Shown piece after piece: positions 52,145 through 61,765 of a stretch of 62,462 bases of DNA. Each line of letters begins with the position of its first letter. Position 1 is the stretch's first letter. Under the pieces are notes generated by a model. It had not been told where the DNA came from. It saw nothing but the letters and a program-made list of their open reading frames with translations, and ran no database searches. The position numbers were made by a program, and so were the translations under genes. The DNA is from Nostocales cyanobacterium LEGE 12452 (GTDB lineage Bacteria; Cyanobacteriota; Cyanobacteriia; Cyanobacteriales; Nostocaceae): the NCBI GenBank assembly GCA_015206945.1, contig JADEXV010000012.1, positions 1 to 62,462 on the forward strand, written 5' to 3'.

Positions 52145-52840
52145 ATGATTATAACTAATTTTAGCAAACAAAGAAATGAATTTAAGGAATCTAAAGTACT
52201 CAAAGCGAAACCACATTGGCAAGGGCAAAATTTAAGCGATACTGCTGTCAAAGGTAAAGATACCAAGATGCGAGATCCTGCACCTGATAGTTTGATTTTG
52301 AATAACTTAAATCGTGGTCGAGTTGCGATTTTTATTGATGGCTTAAGCCTCTTCCATACAGCCTTACAACTCGGCATAGAAATTGACTACGTTAAATTGC
52401 TTTGTCATTTAACCAGCGGTTCCAGACTATTGCGTGCTTTTTTCTATACTGGGGTTGATATCAGTAATGAAAAGCAACAGGGTTTTCTTTTGTGGATGCG
52501 TCGTAATGGCTATCGTGTAGTGGCAAAAGAACTGGTTGTACCAGCAGAGAATTTCAAAAAATCAAATCTGAATGTAGAAATTGCTGTAGACATGATAACT
52601 TTAGCTCCTTACTATGACACAGCGGTTTTAGTCAGTGGCGATGGAGATTTAGCTTATGCGGTGAACGCTGTCAGCAGAATGGGGGTTCGGGTGGAAGTAG
52701 TGAGTCTGCAAACAACGACTAGTGAAAGTTTGATTGATGTTGCTGACTGCTTCATTGATCTCGATAGTATTAAAACACACATTCAAAAAGATTCTAATCT
52801 TGGCTATAGTTATCGCATGTCGTCAAATTCAAACCTTTGA
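52145..52840 (+). CDS. LabA-like NYN-domain (DUF88) protein
   Basis: The 231-residue protein has a NYN/PIN-like RNase fold from about residue 58: RVAIFIDGLSLFHTALQL with the first Asp, KKSNLNVEIAVDMITLA, and AVLVSGDGDLAYAVNAV, matching the acid set of the LabA group. LabA in Synechococcus acts in circadian output; here the role is unknown. The first 50 residues are low-similarity and the true start could be further in. Confidence 0.82.
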   Translation: MIITNFSKQRNEFKESKVLKAKPHWQGQNLSDTAVKGKDTKMRDPAPDSLILNNLNRGRVAIFIDGLSLFHTALQLGIEIDYVKLLCHLTSGSRLLRAFFYTGVDISNEKQQGFLLWMRRNGYRVVAKELVVPAENFKKSNLNVEIAVDMITLAPYYDTAVLVSGDGDLAYAVNAVSRMGVRVEVVSLQTTTSESLIDVADCFIDLDSIKTHIQKDSNLGYSYRMSSNSNL

Positions 52841-52941
52841 TTAAAAAGAGGTGGAGAGTGGGAGACATGGGGACGCGATGAAAGATATCCCCGTGTCTCC
52901 GTGTCTTTGCTCTGCCAATTTTGCTCGACCCTATATTTCAG

Positions 52942-53652
52942 ATGGATATTTTAATAGTTGAAGATGAACCAGAAATTGCTCGTTTAATCAAACTCTCTTT
53001 AGAAAAAGAAGGATTTTTTTGTCGCACTAGCCGCGATGGACTAAATGCTTTGCGGATGTTTCAAGAGCAACCACCGGATTTAATCATTCTAGATTTAATG
53101 ATTCCTGGTTTGGATGGGTTGGAAGTTTGTGCCCGAATTCGCCAGAAACCAGGTACAAAAGATCCTTACATTTTAATGCTCACGGCTAAGGGTGAAGAAA
53201 TCGATCGCGTCATTGGTCTATCTACTGGTGCTGATGATTATATGGTCAAACCCTTTAGCCCCAGAGAGTTGGTAGCTAGGGTGCGGGCACTATTACGGCG
53301 TAGCCTCCGCCAAGGAGGACAACATCAAGTCAATCGTACCCAACACTTTATTGTTGATGTAGACCAGCGCACTGCCAGTCGCCAGATAAATTCTCAAGAA
53401 GTTGAAATTTTGGACTTAACTACCCTAGAATTTAACTTGCTAACCACCTTTGTCAGTAATCCTGGTAGAGTTTGGAACCGGACTCAGCTAATTGATAAAC
53501 TTTGGGGAGATAATTTTTTTGGCGATGAACGAGTGGTGGATACTCATGTAGCTCGGTTGCGAAAAAAGATTGAGCCTGATTCAGCAAATCCTACTTTTAT
53601 TAAAACTGTGGTTGGGGTTGGCTATAAATTTGAAGATCCTTTAGTAACGTAA
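52942..53652 (+). CDS. OmpR/PhoB-type response regulator
   Basis: A receiver domain (MDILIVEDEP, phospho-Asp51 in IILDLMIPGLDG, TAKGEE, Lys in YMVKPFSPREL) is joined to a winged-helix DNA-binding domain (LTTLEFNLLTTFVSNPGRVWNR, VVDTHVARLRKKIE, TVVGVGYKFE). The length is normal at 236 residues. ATG 52942 is used; a TTG seven codons upstream is unlikely. The kinase gene follows after five bases, so the pair forms one two-component system. Confidence 0.94.
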   Translation: MDILIVEDEPEIARLIKLSLEKEGFFCRTSRDGLNALRMFQEQPPDLIILDLMIPGLDGLEVCARIRQKPGTKDPYILMLTAKGEEIDRVIGLSTGADDYMVKPFSPRELVARVRALLRRSLRQGGQHQVNRTQHFIVDVDQRTASRQINSQEVEILDLTTLEFNLLTTFVSNPGRVWNRTQLIDKLWGDNFFGDERVVDTHVARLRKKIEPDSANPTFIKTVVGVGYKFEDPLVT

Positions 53653-53657
53653 ATGTT

Positions 53658-54746
53658 ATGAAAATGGGGCTGAGAGAGCGCCTATTTTTCTCTCACTTAG
53701 TAGTAATGATCGTGGCGGTAGCTAGTTTAGTGAGCATCAGCAAAATTTCTTCCCCCCGCTTGTTTGTACTGCATTTGGAACGGCTAGAAACTGAGGGGTT
53801 TAACTTAATCGATGTCCGTACTAAATTGGTTACAGGATTTGAATTTGCTTGGCAGCGCAGCACTATTTGGTCAGTCTTAGTCGGTAGTACCGCCGCCGGA
53901 GGATTGAGTTACTGGGTGTCCAGACGGATTATGCAGCGATTGACCGAGATGGAACAAATCACCCAAAAATTTGCTGCTGGTCAAATGGATGCACGATTAC
54001 CTGTGTCTGACATTCCAGAACTTAATGCACTAGGTGCTAGTTTCAACCGAATGGCTGCCAGTTTAGAAGGCGTAGAAGCGCGGCGGCGAGAAGTAATTGG
54101 AGACATGACCCATGAACTACGTACACCATTAACTGTGGTGCGCGGTTACTTGGAAGAACTGGCTGATGGGGAAATTGAAGCGTCTCCTGAAATCTATCGG
54201 CGTTTAGCTAAAGAAACTAGACGCTTAGAGCGATTGGTGAACGATTTACAAGAATTATCTAAGGCAGAAGCTGGTTATCTACCAATTAATATCCAACGGG
54301 TAAATTTGTATCCGTTGTTAGAGTCATTAGTGGAGAAATTTACCGACCAATTATTAGAAGATGGGCCAGTTCTACTCTTGCAATGTCCATCTGTGCTACC
54401 CCCTGTATTGGCAGATATTGACCGTACAGAGCAGGTATTGGTTAATTTGCTAGGTAATGCAGTTCGTTATACTAACGAAGGTTCAATTACCATTGCTGTT
54501 GGGATTGAAGCATCTCAACTCTCGATTGCGGTTAGTGATACAGGCATTGGTATCGCTCCAGAAAATTTGCCTCATGTGTTTGAGCGCTTCTGGCGAGCCG
54601 ACCAATCGCGCGATCGCCATTCGGGAGGTACTGGTATTGGTTTAACTATTTCCCGTCGTTTGATTGAATTACAAGGTGGTCAAATTCAGGTAGAAAGCGA
54701 ATTGGGAGTTGGTAGTACGTTTCGCTTTTTCCTGCCTTTGGCTTGA
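53658..54746 (+). CDS. Sensor histidine kinase, partner of the response regulator
   Basis: A 362-residue kinase with an N-terminal membrane helix (about 9-27), a short external loop of about 40 residues, a second helix (about 70-88), a HAMP domain (RLTEMEQITQKFAAGQMDARL), the H-box DMTHELRTPLTVV, and a complete ATPase (NLLGNAVRYTNEG, DTGIGIAPE, GGTGIGLTI). The very small sensor loop suggests membrane or partner sensing. The signal is unknown. Confidence 0.93.
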   Translation: MKMGLRERLFFSHLVVMIVAVASLVSISKISSPRLFVLHLERLETEGFNLIDVRTKLVTGFEFAWQRSTIWSVLVGSTAAGGLSYWVSRRIMQRLTEMEQITQKFAAGQMDARLPVSDIPELNALGASFNRMAASLEGVEARRREVIGDMTHELRTPLTVVRGYLEELADGEIEASPEIYRRLAKETRRLERLVNDLQELSKAEAGYLPINIQRVNLYPLLESLVEKFTDQLLEDGPVLLLQCPSVLPPVLADIDRTEQVLVNLLGNAVRYTNEGSITIAVGIEASQLSIAVSDTGIGIAPENLPHVFERFWRADQSRDRHSGGTGIGLTISRRLIELQGGQIQVESELGVGSTFRFFLPLA

Positions 54747-54882
54747 GACAAAACCTTGAGTTCTGAGGGATTGACATAAGGTAGTCATGGCTGTGTCATA
54801 CCCAATTGCTAATTTGAAAGTATCCAAAATCTTGGTTTGTTGATGAATGCCAGGATTTTAGAAATTCATAGAGTGTAACATT

Positions 54883-54984
54883 ATGTCTACTTTTATTTTG
54901 GCTGCTTTTTTGGTTAGTTTACTCAGTGCTTCGGGTTATGCTGCGATCGCCTACCTGTTCCCTCAAAATCGTTCCCAAGACTGA
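54883..54984 (+). CDS. 33-residue single-helix membrane peptide
   Basis: ATG 54883 starts MSTFILAAFLVSLLSASGYA, continues AIAYLFPQNRSQD and ends at TGA 54982-54984. It has one hydrophobic helix and a short polar tail, the shape of the tiny photosystem, cytochrome b6f or NDH subunits of cyanobacteria, but I cannot match it to PetL/M/N, PsaM/X or the Psb peptides. The ribosome site is weak. Confidence 0.5.
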   Translation: MSTFILAAFLVSLLSASGYAAIAYLFPQNRSQD

Positions 54985-55027
54985 CTAACTAATTCGTAAT
55001 TCGTAGTTAAGAATTACAAATTAGTAA

Positions 55028-55909
55028 TTAGTTAATTTCCTTTCGCAATAATTCTGGAATTTGAGAAGGGCGTTCGGCTACTGTAACTTCCGCTTCTTTG
55101 AAAGCAGCTAATTTACTTTGAGCTGTGCCAAAGTTAGGATCACGTCCGATAACTGTTGCTAAAGTCCCAGTTTGACGCCAACTTTTTCCTGGTGGTGCAA
55201 GTCTACCTGCAATGTAGGCAATTACTGGTTTATCAATTGCCTCAGCAATGTACCGCGCTGCTGCTTCTTCACTACCACCACCGGGTTGACCGACTAAAAC
55301 GATCGCTTGTGTAGTTTCATCTTCATCGAGAATTTGCAGCCATTGCAAAAATGAGGAACCGACGATCGCATCACTACCAATACTGACACTAATCGACTGC
55401 CCTAAACCTGCTTTTGTTAATTCGTAGGCGATTTCGTAGGTGAGGGTGCTGCTACGACTAACGATCCCCACTGTCCCAGGAGTATAAAATTCGCTGGGTT
55501 GAGTCCCTAAGAGTATTTTTCCCGGTACGATGATCCCCGGACTATTTGGCCCGATTACCAAAGTTTCACAGGCTTCGGCTTTGCGGAGTAACTGCACCAT
55601 ATCCAAAGGCGGCACGCCAGCAGTAATAATAATAATCTGGCGAATATTAGATGCGATCGCTTCTAATGCCGCATCTAACACGTCGTAAGGATCTACACAA
55701 ATAATTGTCGTGTCAATTGCCCCAAATTGTTCTATTACTTCCTCTACTAAATCAAATACTGGCAGTCCATGTAGTTCCTGTCCGCCGCATCCAGGATTGA
55801 CACCAGCTACTAAATTTGTGCCATAAGCTTTCATTTGAGCAACATGAGTGCTTGATATAAATTCACAAAAGCCTTGAATTAAGACTTTACTTTCTGGCGT
55901 TAGGTTCAT
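55028..55909 (-). CDS. Succinyl-CoA ligase alpha-subunit-like protein lacking the catalytic His
   Basis: The 293-residue protein aligns over its length with SucD (NLVAGVNPGCGGQELHGLPVFD, ITAGVPPLDM, GPNSPGIIVPGK, GTVGIVSRSSTLTYEI, GSDAIVGSS). But the phospho-histidine motif, GHAGA in active enzymes, is RQTGT here, the acidic GEIGG loop is GQPGG, and the CoA loop TGSQG is altered (GFCEFISSTH). It may therefore not make succinyl-CoA in the usual way. Cyanobacterial annotation often calls it sucD. Its partner is upstream. Confidence 0.8.
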   Translation of the reverse strand: MNLTPESKVLIQGFCEFISSTHVAQMKAYGTNLVAGVNPGCGGQELHGLPVFDLVEEVIEQFGAIDTTIICVDPYDVLDAALEAIASNIRQIIIITAGVPPLDMVQLLRKAEACETLVIGPNSPGIIVPGKILLGTQPSEFYTPGTVGIVSRSSTLTYEIAYELTKAGLGQSISVSIGSDAIVGSSFLQWLQILDEDETTQAIVLVGQPGGGSEEAAARYIAEAIDKPVIAYIAGRLAPPGKSWRQTGTLATVIGRDPNFGTAQSKLAAFKEAEVTVAERPSQIPELLRKEIN

Positions 55910-56181
55910 AAAAAATTACCGTAAATTTGGCAACCCAGTGCCTTAAACTACTGGGCATAGAAACGACATATTTACTGAAATTCCAAAAACTAGTCTTGAA
56001 GCTAAGTGTTCCAAAAGTTAGAAAACTAACCTCTAGCTGGGAATATCCAGTTTGAATGCACTATATAATTTAGTTCCAGGAAGCAAAACTATACTTGATT
56101 TGAGCATCAAATTCAAGAATTTATACCCGACGGTAAAAACTAATAATTTTTGATTTTTGAATTGGAACAAAATGACATTCA

Positions 56182-57408
56182 CTATCTTTTATTAGCCGTT
56201 GGTTTAGCAAGGAGAACTGCTGCCGCCACTGCCTCATCTAAATTTTCTACCACGACGAGCGCATCAGTGTGGGTTTTTAGTGTCGTCAAATATTTTCTCG
56301 CAGTGTTAAATTCGGAACCCGCAAGGCGGACAACTAAGGATGGAAAACTAAGCTCTCGCCGAACCTTACTACCATTAGAACGTACAACCTGTGATTGAAG
56401 TTCGCTGTTGTCTTGCTGCACAACTCTAGCTATAACTTCAGCCACTTCCTCAGTTTGCGGAATGCTACCTAGAAAGTTAATTAGTATTACTTGAATGCTT
56501 TTATCAGCCTCCAGCATTTTCAAACCTGTTTCTAGGCGATCGCGGAAGGTAGTTGGTGTAGTATCTGTAAGGAAAGCATGACGTAGATTCAAACAAACAC
56601 CTGGATTGCCACCAGCATTCGCAACTAAATCTAAAGTTGCCATCACTGAACCAGTACCGTTACCTAAAATACCGATTTTCCCATGCATTTGCACACCATC
56701 CCAGTCACCTAAAATACCGTTGATTTCAGTAGTGGTATGACGACTGATAATTTTTGCTGCCATCTCGGCGAGATCGGGATGACGCTTGATCGCCCGTTCG
56801 TTGACCCTGACTTTACCATTAAGAGCCATAACTTGACTAGTAGTACTGACTGCCAAGGGATTAATTTCGACTAAATCCAGGTCTTTTTGGACAAATAAGT
56901 GGTACATCTTCTCTACAACGCTGCTTACCGACTGCATCAGCGTTCCTTGCAAACCCATTTTCAAAGCCAATCGTCGAGCATAAAATGGCGAAAATTCCTG
57001 TTCCACAACAACATGGTGCATTCTTTCCCCAGCCGATTCCCAATCGATGTCTGCTTCTTTGCAACCTAAAAGTACCGGTCGACAGACAGCTGTATCTAAA
57101 ACTACTGCTAGATAAAATTCTTGGTTGGCGTCGTATCTAGATTCTGCCAGTACAACTTCCGGCAATTCGCCCCATATTGGTAAACTAAAGATATTTTGAG
57201 CTGCTGCGATCGCATCGATAGTCGTTTGGGCAAACCTGACTCCACCCGCTTTTGCCCGTTCCGCTCCGTGGACTTGAGATTTCAGTACAATTGGAAAGCG
57301 AATTTTTAACCGTTTCAAATCTGTAGGATGGTCAATTCGTTGCGAAGGCAATACCGGAATGCCTATCTTCGCAAACCATTCTTTAACTTGGTACTCTAAT
57401 AAATCCAT
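56182..57408 (-). CDS. Succinyl-CoA ligase beta-subunit-like protein
   Basis: A 408-residue ATP-grasp protein: MDLLEYQVKEWFAKIGIPV, VLKSQVHGAERAKAGGV (KAQVHAGGRGKAGGV in SucC), DLVEINPLAV with the metal ligands, and GILGNGTGSVMATLD. The Gly-rich phosphohistidine-facing loop (DVGGGA in SucC) reads NLRHAF. The divergence parallels that of the alpha-like partner 272 bases downstream. It may be an ATP-grasp acyl-CoA enzyme with changed chemistry. Confidence 0.8.
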   Translation of the reverse strand: MDLLEYQVKEWFAKIGIPVLPSQRIDHPTDLKRLKIRFPIVLKSQVHGAERAKAGGVRFAQTTIDAIAAAQNIFSLPIWGELPEVVLAESRYDANQEFYLAVVLDTAVCRPVLLGCKEADIDWESAGERMHHVVVEQEFSPFYARRLALKMGLQGTLMQSVSSVVEKMYHLFVQKDLDLVEINPLAVSTTSQVMALNGKVRVNERAIKRHPDLAEMAAKIISRHTTTEINGILGDWDGVQMHGKIGILGNGTGSVMATLDLVANAGGNPGVCLNLRHAFLTDTTPTTFRDRLETGLKMLEADKSIQVILINFLGSIPQTEEVAEVIARVVQQDNSELQSQVVRSNGSKVRRELSFPSLVVRLAGSEFNTARKYLTTLKTHTDALVVVENLDEAVAAAVLLAKPTANKR

Positions 57409-58057
57409 TGATACACCTTATATTGACACTTTCCAAGATTTTGGTTATTCCTGTCTTGATATTTTGCAGCACCTGTATTGCAGAAATAACCTTTTTGCAG
57501 CTATAAAAACTTATTTTTCACGGATCAATTTTATCGAATTCAGCAAATGAAGCATATTAATTTTGATAGTCAATTTGTTTGTGCCAGAGCCACAATACAT
57601 AATTAATCTCCTCAGCAAGTTTCCCAGCATAGAAGATAACTAGCATTTTTGTCAAAACCCTCTGACATAGCATCGTTTTCTTAACCTTTAGATAATTTTG
57701 AAACAATTGCTTTGCAACTAGAATTTCGCAAAGCAGTAGCTTTTGCGAATTTAATTATCGCAAAGTAATGCAGTGAAAATACCCAAATCCTTTATTATTC
57801 CCATTTTTTATTTCTAATTTATACCTGAAGACAGATTATTTAATTTTGCATCTAGCGCTGTAAAAATGTATCGCTACGAACAATAATTACTTTTTTAATT
57901 TTTGGTGAAAAGTCAGAATTTGTGTTAGAAAGTTGGTCGTTCAGATTCTCAGGCTGTGGTTGGTTAAACTGTGCATTTGCATTCAACAAACCTAAAAAGT
58001 TCATTTCATCCCCTTAAAGATAATCAAAACAATATAGAAGTTCAGCGGGAAAGCTCT
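57409..58057. other. Spacer between the divergent sucC-like gene and the membrane-protein gene
   Basis: About 650 A+T-rich bases with no supported gene or repeat. Divergent promoters are expected. An in-frame GTG at 57971 could extend the next gene by 29 residues. Confidence 0.5.
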
Positions 58058-59815
58058 ATGAAAGTAGCAGTCCAGCAGGAAGATTTACAGCTTTTAGCCA
58101 AAACTTTGCAAGAACAATTACTTGTAGAAGTCTCAACCGCTGAAGTCTTCGAGGTTAAGTGCGTCGTCAATAAAGGCGAGCTAATGATTTTAACGCAACA
58201 CGCGTCAGATGTAATCGTTGACGCTCAAGTAATCTTTGCAGTCATTGAGGAGGTACTTCAGTCTCTAGCACCCCACAAAGAGCAACGGGTGCAATGTTTC
58301 CTCAGAGTTCTTGGCGAACAACTCCCTTATACTAAATGTTTCTTAGCATTGAAGCAGACGGGGGAATGGTTAGCAGACGGGGATGAGGAAGCACAAAAAG
58401 ATGAGGAAGTAATATCCCCCTCATCATCTCTGACATATTCTCCATCAATCAATGAGAGTGAAGAAGAAGGAGAAGAAGAACTCTTTGACCCGTTTGCAGA
58501 TGTGCCGAATTTCTCGGCTTCAAAGCCAGGATTCAAGGTCAAACCTATCCTACTGGGTGCGGCGTTGGTGGGAATTATAGTTTTAGGCGGTGGTGCTTAT
58601 TTATTGACTCGCCCTTGTGTGATGTCTGAGTGTCAAGAAATACAAAACGCCAAGCAATTAAAAACAAAATCTCCGCAACTGATGCGCCGCGCTAAGTCTG
58701 AAAAAGAATTAGTAGCTGTACAACAGCAACTTGCAGCAGCCAGTACAGACCTGAATGTAATTCCTAGTTGGTCGCCTCGTTACCAGTTGTCACAGGAACT
58801 AAAAGCAAGTTTATCTGGACGAGCAGAAAAAATCAATCAGGTGGTCAAAGCTTTGCAGACGGCATCTGTGGCGACACAAAAAGTTCAAACTCCAGCATCT
58901 AGCTTAGAGGAATTACAAACTAGGCAACACTTATGGCGACAGGCTATAGCGCCACTAGAAAGTATAAGTTCCAGTAGTGAACTCTATGGGTTGGTGCAGG
59001 GTAAATTACTGAATTATCGTGTCCGTTTGCACGCTGTAAATCAACAGATATTTATTGAGGAAAAATGGCTGAAAAAACTAACAGCGGCAAAAGTTGTAGC
59101 CGTTGCAGCCGAGAAGCGGGAAACTGCTGCTAAATCCTTGACTGACTGGCAAAAGGCGCAGTCTACTTGGCTGGTAGTAATTAATGCCTTGAATACCATT
59201 CCCCGAAATAGCCTTGGATACCAAGAAGCCCAAAAGCTGTTGGTAGATTATAAACCTAAGTTAGTATTAGTACGCGATCGCGCTACTAAAGAACAATTAG
59301 CTGTTAAAACCTACCAACAGGCCCTTAGCACTGCCAAGCAAGCGAAAGCTTATGAACAACAAAACCAATGGCAAGCAGCGGCGATATATTGGGAGCAGGC
59401 TTTGCAAACTGCTAAAAAAGTTCCCCAAGATAGCTTGTACTACACTCAGGCTCAGTCTCTCAGCGAACCCTATTCAGCTGCGCTCAAACAAGCACAAGAA
59501 AAACTACAAGTTGTTAGTAGTTTGCAACAAACCCGCACTGACTTGGATAAGACCTGTATTAATGGAATTCGGATTTGCACCTTTAGTATGGACAATGCAG
59601 AAATTATTGTCCGACTAACCCCTGAGTATGACCAAATAAGGCAAAATAACTTGGCCAATCCTTATTCTAAGAATTCGGATACTGCTGTTGATGTTACCAA
59701 TCACTTGCAAATCTTACGGGAAACCCTAGCCGTAATTGGTGAAAATGCCAATCTATCCCTTTTTCTTTATGATTCCCAAGGTCAGGTAATTTATACGCGG
59801 ACTTTAGGCGGTTAA
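58058..59815 (+). CDS. Large membrane-anchored coiled-coil protein, unknown
   Basis: The 585-residue protein has an N-terminal alpha/beta domain (about 1-105), an acidic Ser/Glu linker, one membrane helix (about 163-182: ILLGAALVGIIVLGGGAYLL) and a long Ala/Gln/Lys helical region (to about 510) with TPR-like segments (YEQQNQWQAAAIYWEQALQTA). A small C-terminal domain (INGIRICTFSMDNAEIIVRLTPEYD) follows. I recognise it only as a cyanobacterial conserved protein type. ATG 58058 has GGGAAAG upstream. Confidence 0.7.
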   Translation: MKVAVQQEDLQLLAKTLQEQLLVEVSTAEVFEVKCVVNKGELMILTQHASDVIVDAQVIFAVIEEVLQSLAPHKEQRVQCFLRVLGEQLPYTKCFLALKQTGEWLADGDEEAQKDEEVISPSSSLTYSPSINESEEEGEEELFDPFADVPNFSASKPGFKVKPILLGAALVGIIVLGGGAYLLTRPCVMSECQEIQNAKQLKTKSPQLMRRAKSEKELVAVQQQLAAASTDLNVIPSWSPRYQLSQELKASLSGRAEKINQVVKALQTASVATQKVQTPASSLEELQTRQHLWRQAIAPLESISSSSELYGLVQGKLLNYRVRLHAVNQQIFIEEKWLKKLTAAKVVAVAAEKRETAAKSLTDWQKAQSTWLVVINALNTIPRNSLGYQEAQKLLVDYKPKLVLVRDRATKEQLAVKTYQQALSTAKQAKAYEQQNQWQAAAIYWEQALQTAKKVPQDSLYYTQAQSLSEPYSAALKQAQEKLQVVSSLQQTRTDLDKTCINGIRICTFSMDNAEIIVRLTPEYDQIRQNNLANPYSKNSDTAVDVTNHLQILRETLAVIGENANLSLFLYDSQGQVIYTRTLGG

Positions 59816-59980
59816 GTAGAAACCTCAGTGAAATATAAAGGATGAATTGTACATTAACTAATTATTTGTCAATTTAACAAAATATTGTCACAGCATTTCA
59901 AATACCTAAAACCCTGGCATAGTAATGATTATGTCAGGATTTTTCTTTTTCCTATTTAAGGATGTACAACATTTTTCAAA

Positions 59981-60051
59981 GCGGGCGATGGGACTCGAAC
60001 CCACGACGTTCACCATGGGAAGGTGACATTCTACCACTGAATTACACCCGC
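59981..60051 (-). tRNA. tRNA-Gly (anticodon CCC)
   Basis: The minus strand folds as a full cloverleaf: acceptor GCGGGTG with CGCCCGC, a D-arm with AGTGGTAGA, anticodon stem TCACC/GGTGA with loop TTCCCAT (anticodon CCC), and T-arm GTGGG-TTCGAGT-CCCAT. The length is 71 bases; CCA is not encoded. Confidence 0.95.
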
Positions 60052-60222
60052 AGATTGCTAAGATAAACTTAGTAGTCAAATAAAATATACCACTATTTGC
60101 AGCTGTTTTCAATTACCTAGAACATACACTACTCTAGCAAATACTGATGCATGAGTCATGCGGCTGTTTAGATTGGAAAATATTTTTAGCTAGCTGATGA
60201 CGGCACTTACTACCATATTTAA

Positions 60223-60834
60223 TTAAAGAACAATGTCCTCGCCTCGCTCCGTGAAGCGAACCTCTTTAATATTCCATTGAGCATTACTCGTTAAGGTTTT
60301 GCGGAGACTGCCAAACAGAGCAAACTGTTCACAACTAGAAAGAGAAGTTATTTGCCGCTTTGACTCAGGAGATATTCGTAAATCAACTGTAGCAATGCCA
60401 TTTTTGATGTTGACACGATACCCAGACAAGCTAAAGTCGCTTGTATCTCGTTTTTCCAAGATTTTACTCACTACATTTGTCACTGGTTCCTCGGCTGGTA
60501 CTGAAACCTTCTCTGGAATTAGTTTTTGACACTGGGTATCACTTGTGTATAGTGTTACGCTAGTTGTTTTGGCAATGGCAACCTTAGAAGTTGGTGAGGA
60601 AGGCGTATTTTCCTTAGAAGATTCTTGATTAGGAGATTTTTCTCTCAACTGAGCTACGCTAGGAGTTTGGCTGGGAGACTGAGAAGGTATGTTATTCGTC
60701 GGTGCTGGTGCTGTGGTAGGGTATGACGTTGCGCTGTCAATATTACCTGCGGTAGGGTTAGAACTACAACTACCGAGGCTCAAAACCATTGTCACAAAAA
60801 TAGGGGATAAAAAATATCTCTTGATTATGTTCAT
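60223..60834 (-). CDS. GerMN-domain lipoprotein
   Basis: The 203-residue protein has a lipoprotein signal (VTMVLSLGSCSSN, lipobox LGSC near residue 23), a Pro/Ser/Thr-rich linker (25-85), and a GerMN (spore germination/sporulation-type) domain: VTLYTSDTQCQKLIPEKV, VVSKILEKRD, YRVNIKNGIATVDL and QFALFGSLRKTLTS. It should sit at the outer leaflet or cell wall. Its role in cyanobacteria is not known. Confidence 0.85.
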   Translation of the reverse strand: MNIIKRYFLSPIFVTMVLSLGSCSSNPTAGNIDSATSYPTTAPAPTNNIPSQSPSQTPSVAQLREKSPNQESSKENTPSSPTSKVAIAKTTSVTLYTSDTQCQKLIPEKVSVPAEEPVTNVVSKILEKRDTSDFSLSGYRVNIKNGIATVDLRISPESKRQITSLSSCEQFALFGSLRKTLTSNAQWNIKEVRFTERGEDIVL

Positions 60835-61229
60835 AAATTTTGCTTATAAATGTTATTGTTATCGATTTCAGTGTCGTTGGTATCAATTCCGTATAAATCC
60901 ATGAATATTGAGCCAGTCTATAAAGTGTCAACCAAAAATCTTTTAAAGTCAAATTTTATACTATATACCAAAATTACAACATCTTCTATTCAAGGAGCTA
61001 TGTCTGACGACAAGCCGCTTTACGTCTATGTCAATCCCAAAAAGCTTGACTAAAACAAGTAGGGATAGAATAAACCAGAGAATTGCTGCAATCAGTAGTA
61101 CTGCCTCTACGCCTGCTGCTCGTGCTAAATAAATTTGGCAAGAGTAAAATCAACTCCTTGTACAGTATAGGTAAGTTGTCCTACCTTAGAAAAACTTGTG
61201 CTTTTAGATTACTGATTAAAAGAAAATTA
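60835..61229. other. Spacer with only tiny open frames
   Basis: 395 bases. A 17-codon frame (ATG at 61000, MSDDKPLYVYVNPKKLD) and an overlapping frame ending TPAARAK near 61131 can be read but neither has support. No repeat or terminator stands out. Confidence 0.4.
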
Positions 61230-61559
61230 CTAGTTTTCACTACTTTTTTGCTTAGTCAATTGCTGTACTAATAATTGTACTCCCAAAGCCAATAAACCAA
61301 TTGCCACTATACCAAAAATCCCGCTACCTAAAGCAACTACACCAACAACCAGAGTGCGGACAGCAGAGGAAATCTTCACCACCAATGGATTGATTGAATG
61401 GATCGGTTTACTAGCAAAGTTTGTCGCGATCGCAATCATCAACGAATACGCTGCAAATCCCATTCCTCCAGAAATCACCGCCCCAGTAAAACAACGTAAC
61501 GGACTAGCTGTCACCGATTCTTTAGGATCTGTTTGCGGCGTTAGATTTTGATCATTCAT
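61230..61559 (-). CDS. DUF3082 membrane protein
   Basis: A 109-residue protein with two hydrophobic segments (about 25-50 and 68-98) and a polar start: PLRCFTGAVISGGMGFAAYSLM and GIFGIVAIGLLALGVQLLV. It matches the small cyanobacterial DUF3082 family often found beside ispE, as here (206 bases downstream of it, same strand). The function is unknown. Confidence 0.8.
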   Translation of the reverse strand: MNDQNLTPQTDPKESVTASPLRCFTGAVISGGMGFAAYSLMIAIATNFASKPIHSINPLVVKISSAVRTLVVGVVALGSGIFGIVAIGLLALGVQLLVQQLTKQKSSEN

Positions 61560-61765
61560 AATATTTTAGATTTTAGACTTCGTTGTGAGCGCTCAGTTGA
61601 ACGATTTTAAATTTTGGATTGGAGCATTAGGAACAATAGGAACAATTCTTGTTTTCAGCTAATCGTTATTAAAATTGCATCTTTGCATTTTTTTAGTGAT
61701 TTAAACTATGCAACTTAAAACCTCATCAGCTTATTCCCCATACTCCATTAACGATAAAGATTTAT

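Noticed and set aside
60850..61271. Small open frames between the GerMN and DUF3082 genes
   Set aside because: They are short, overlap each other in different frames and lack ribosome sites or recognisable sequence.
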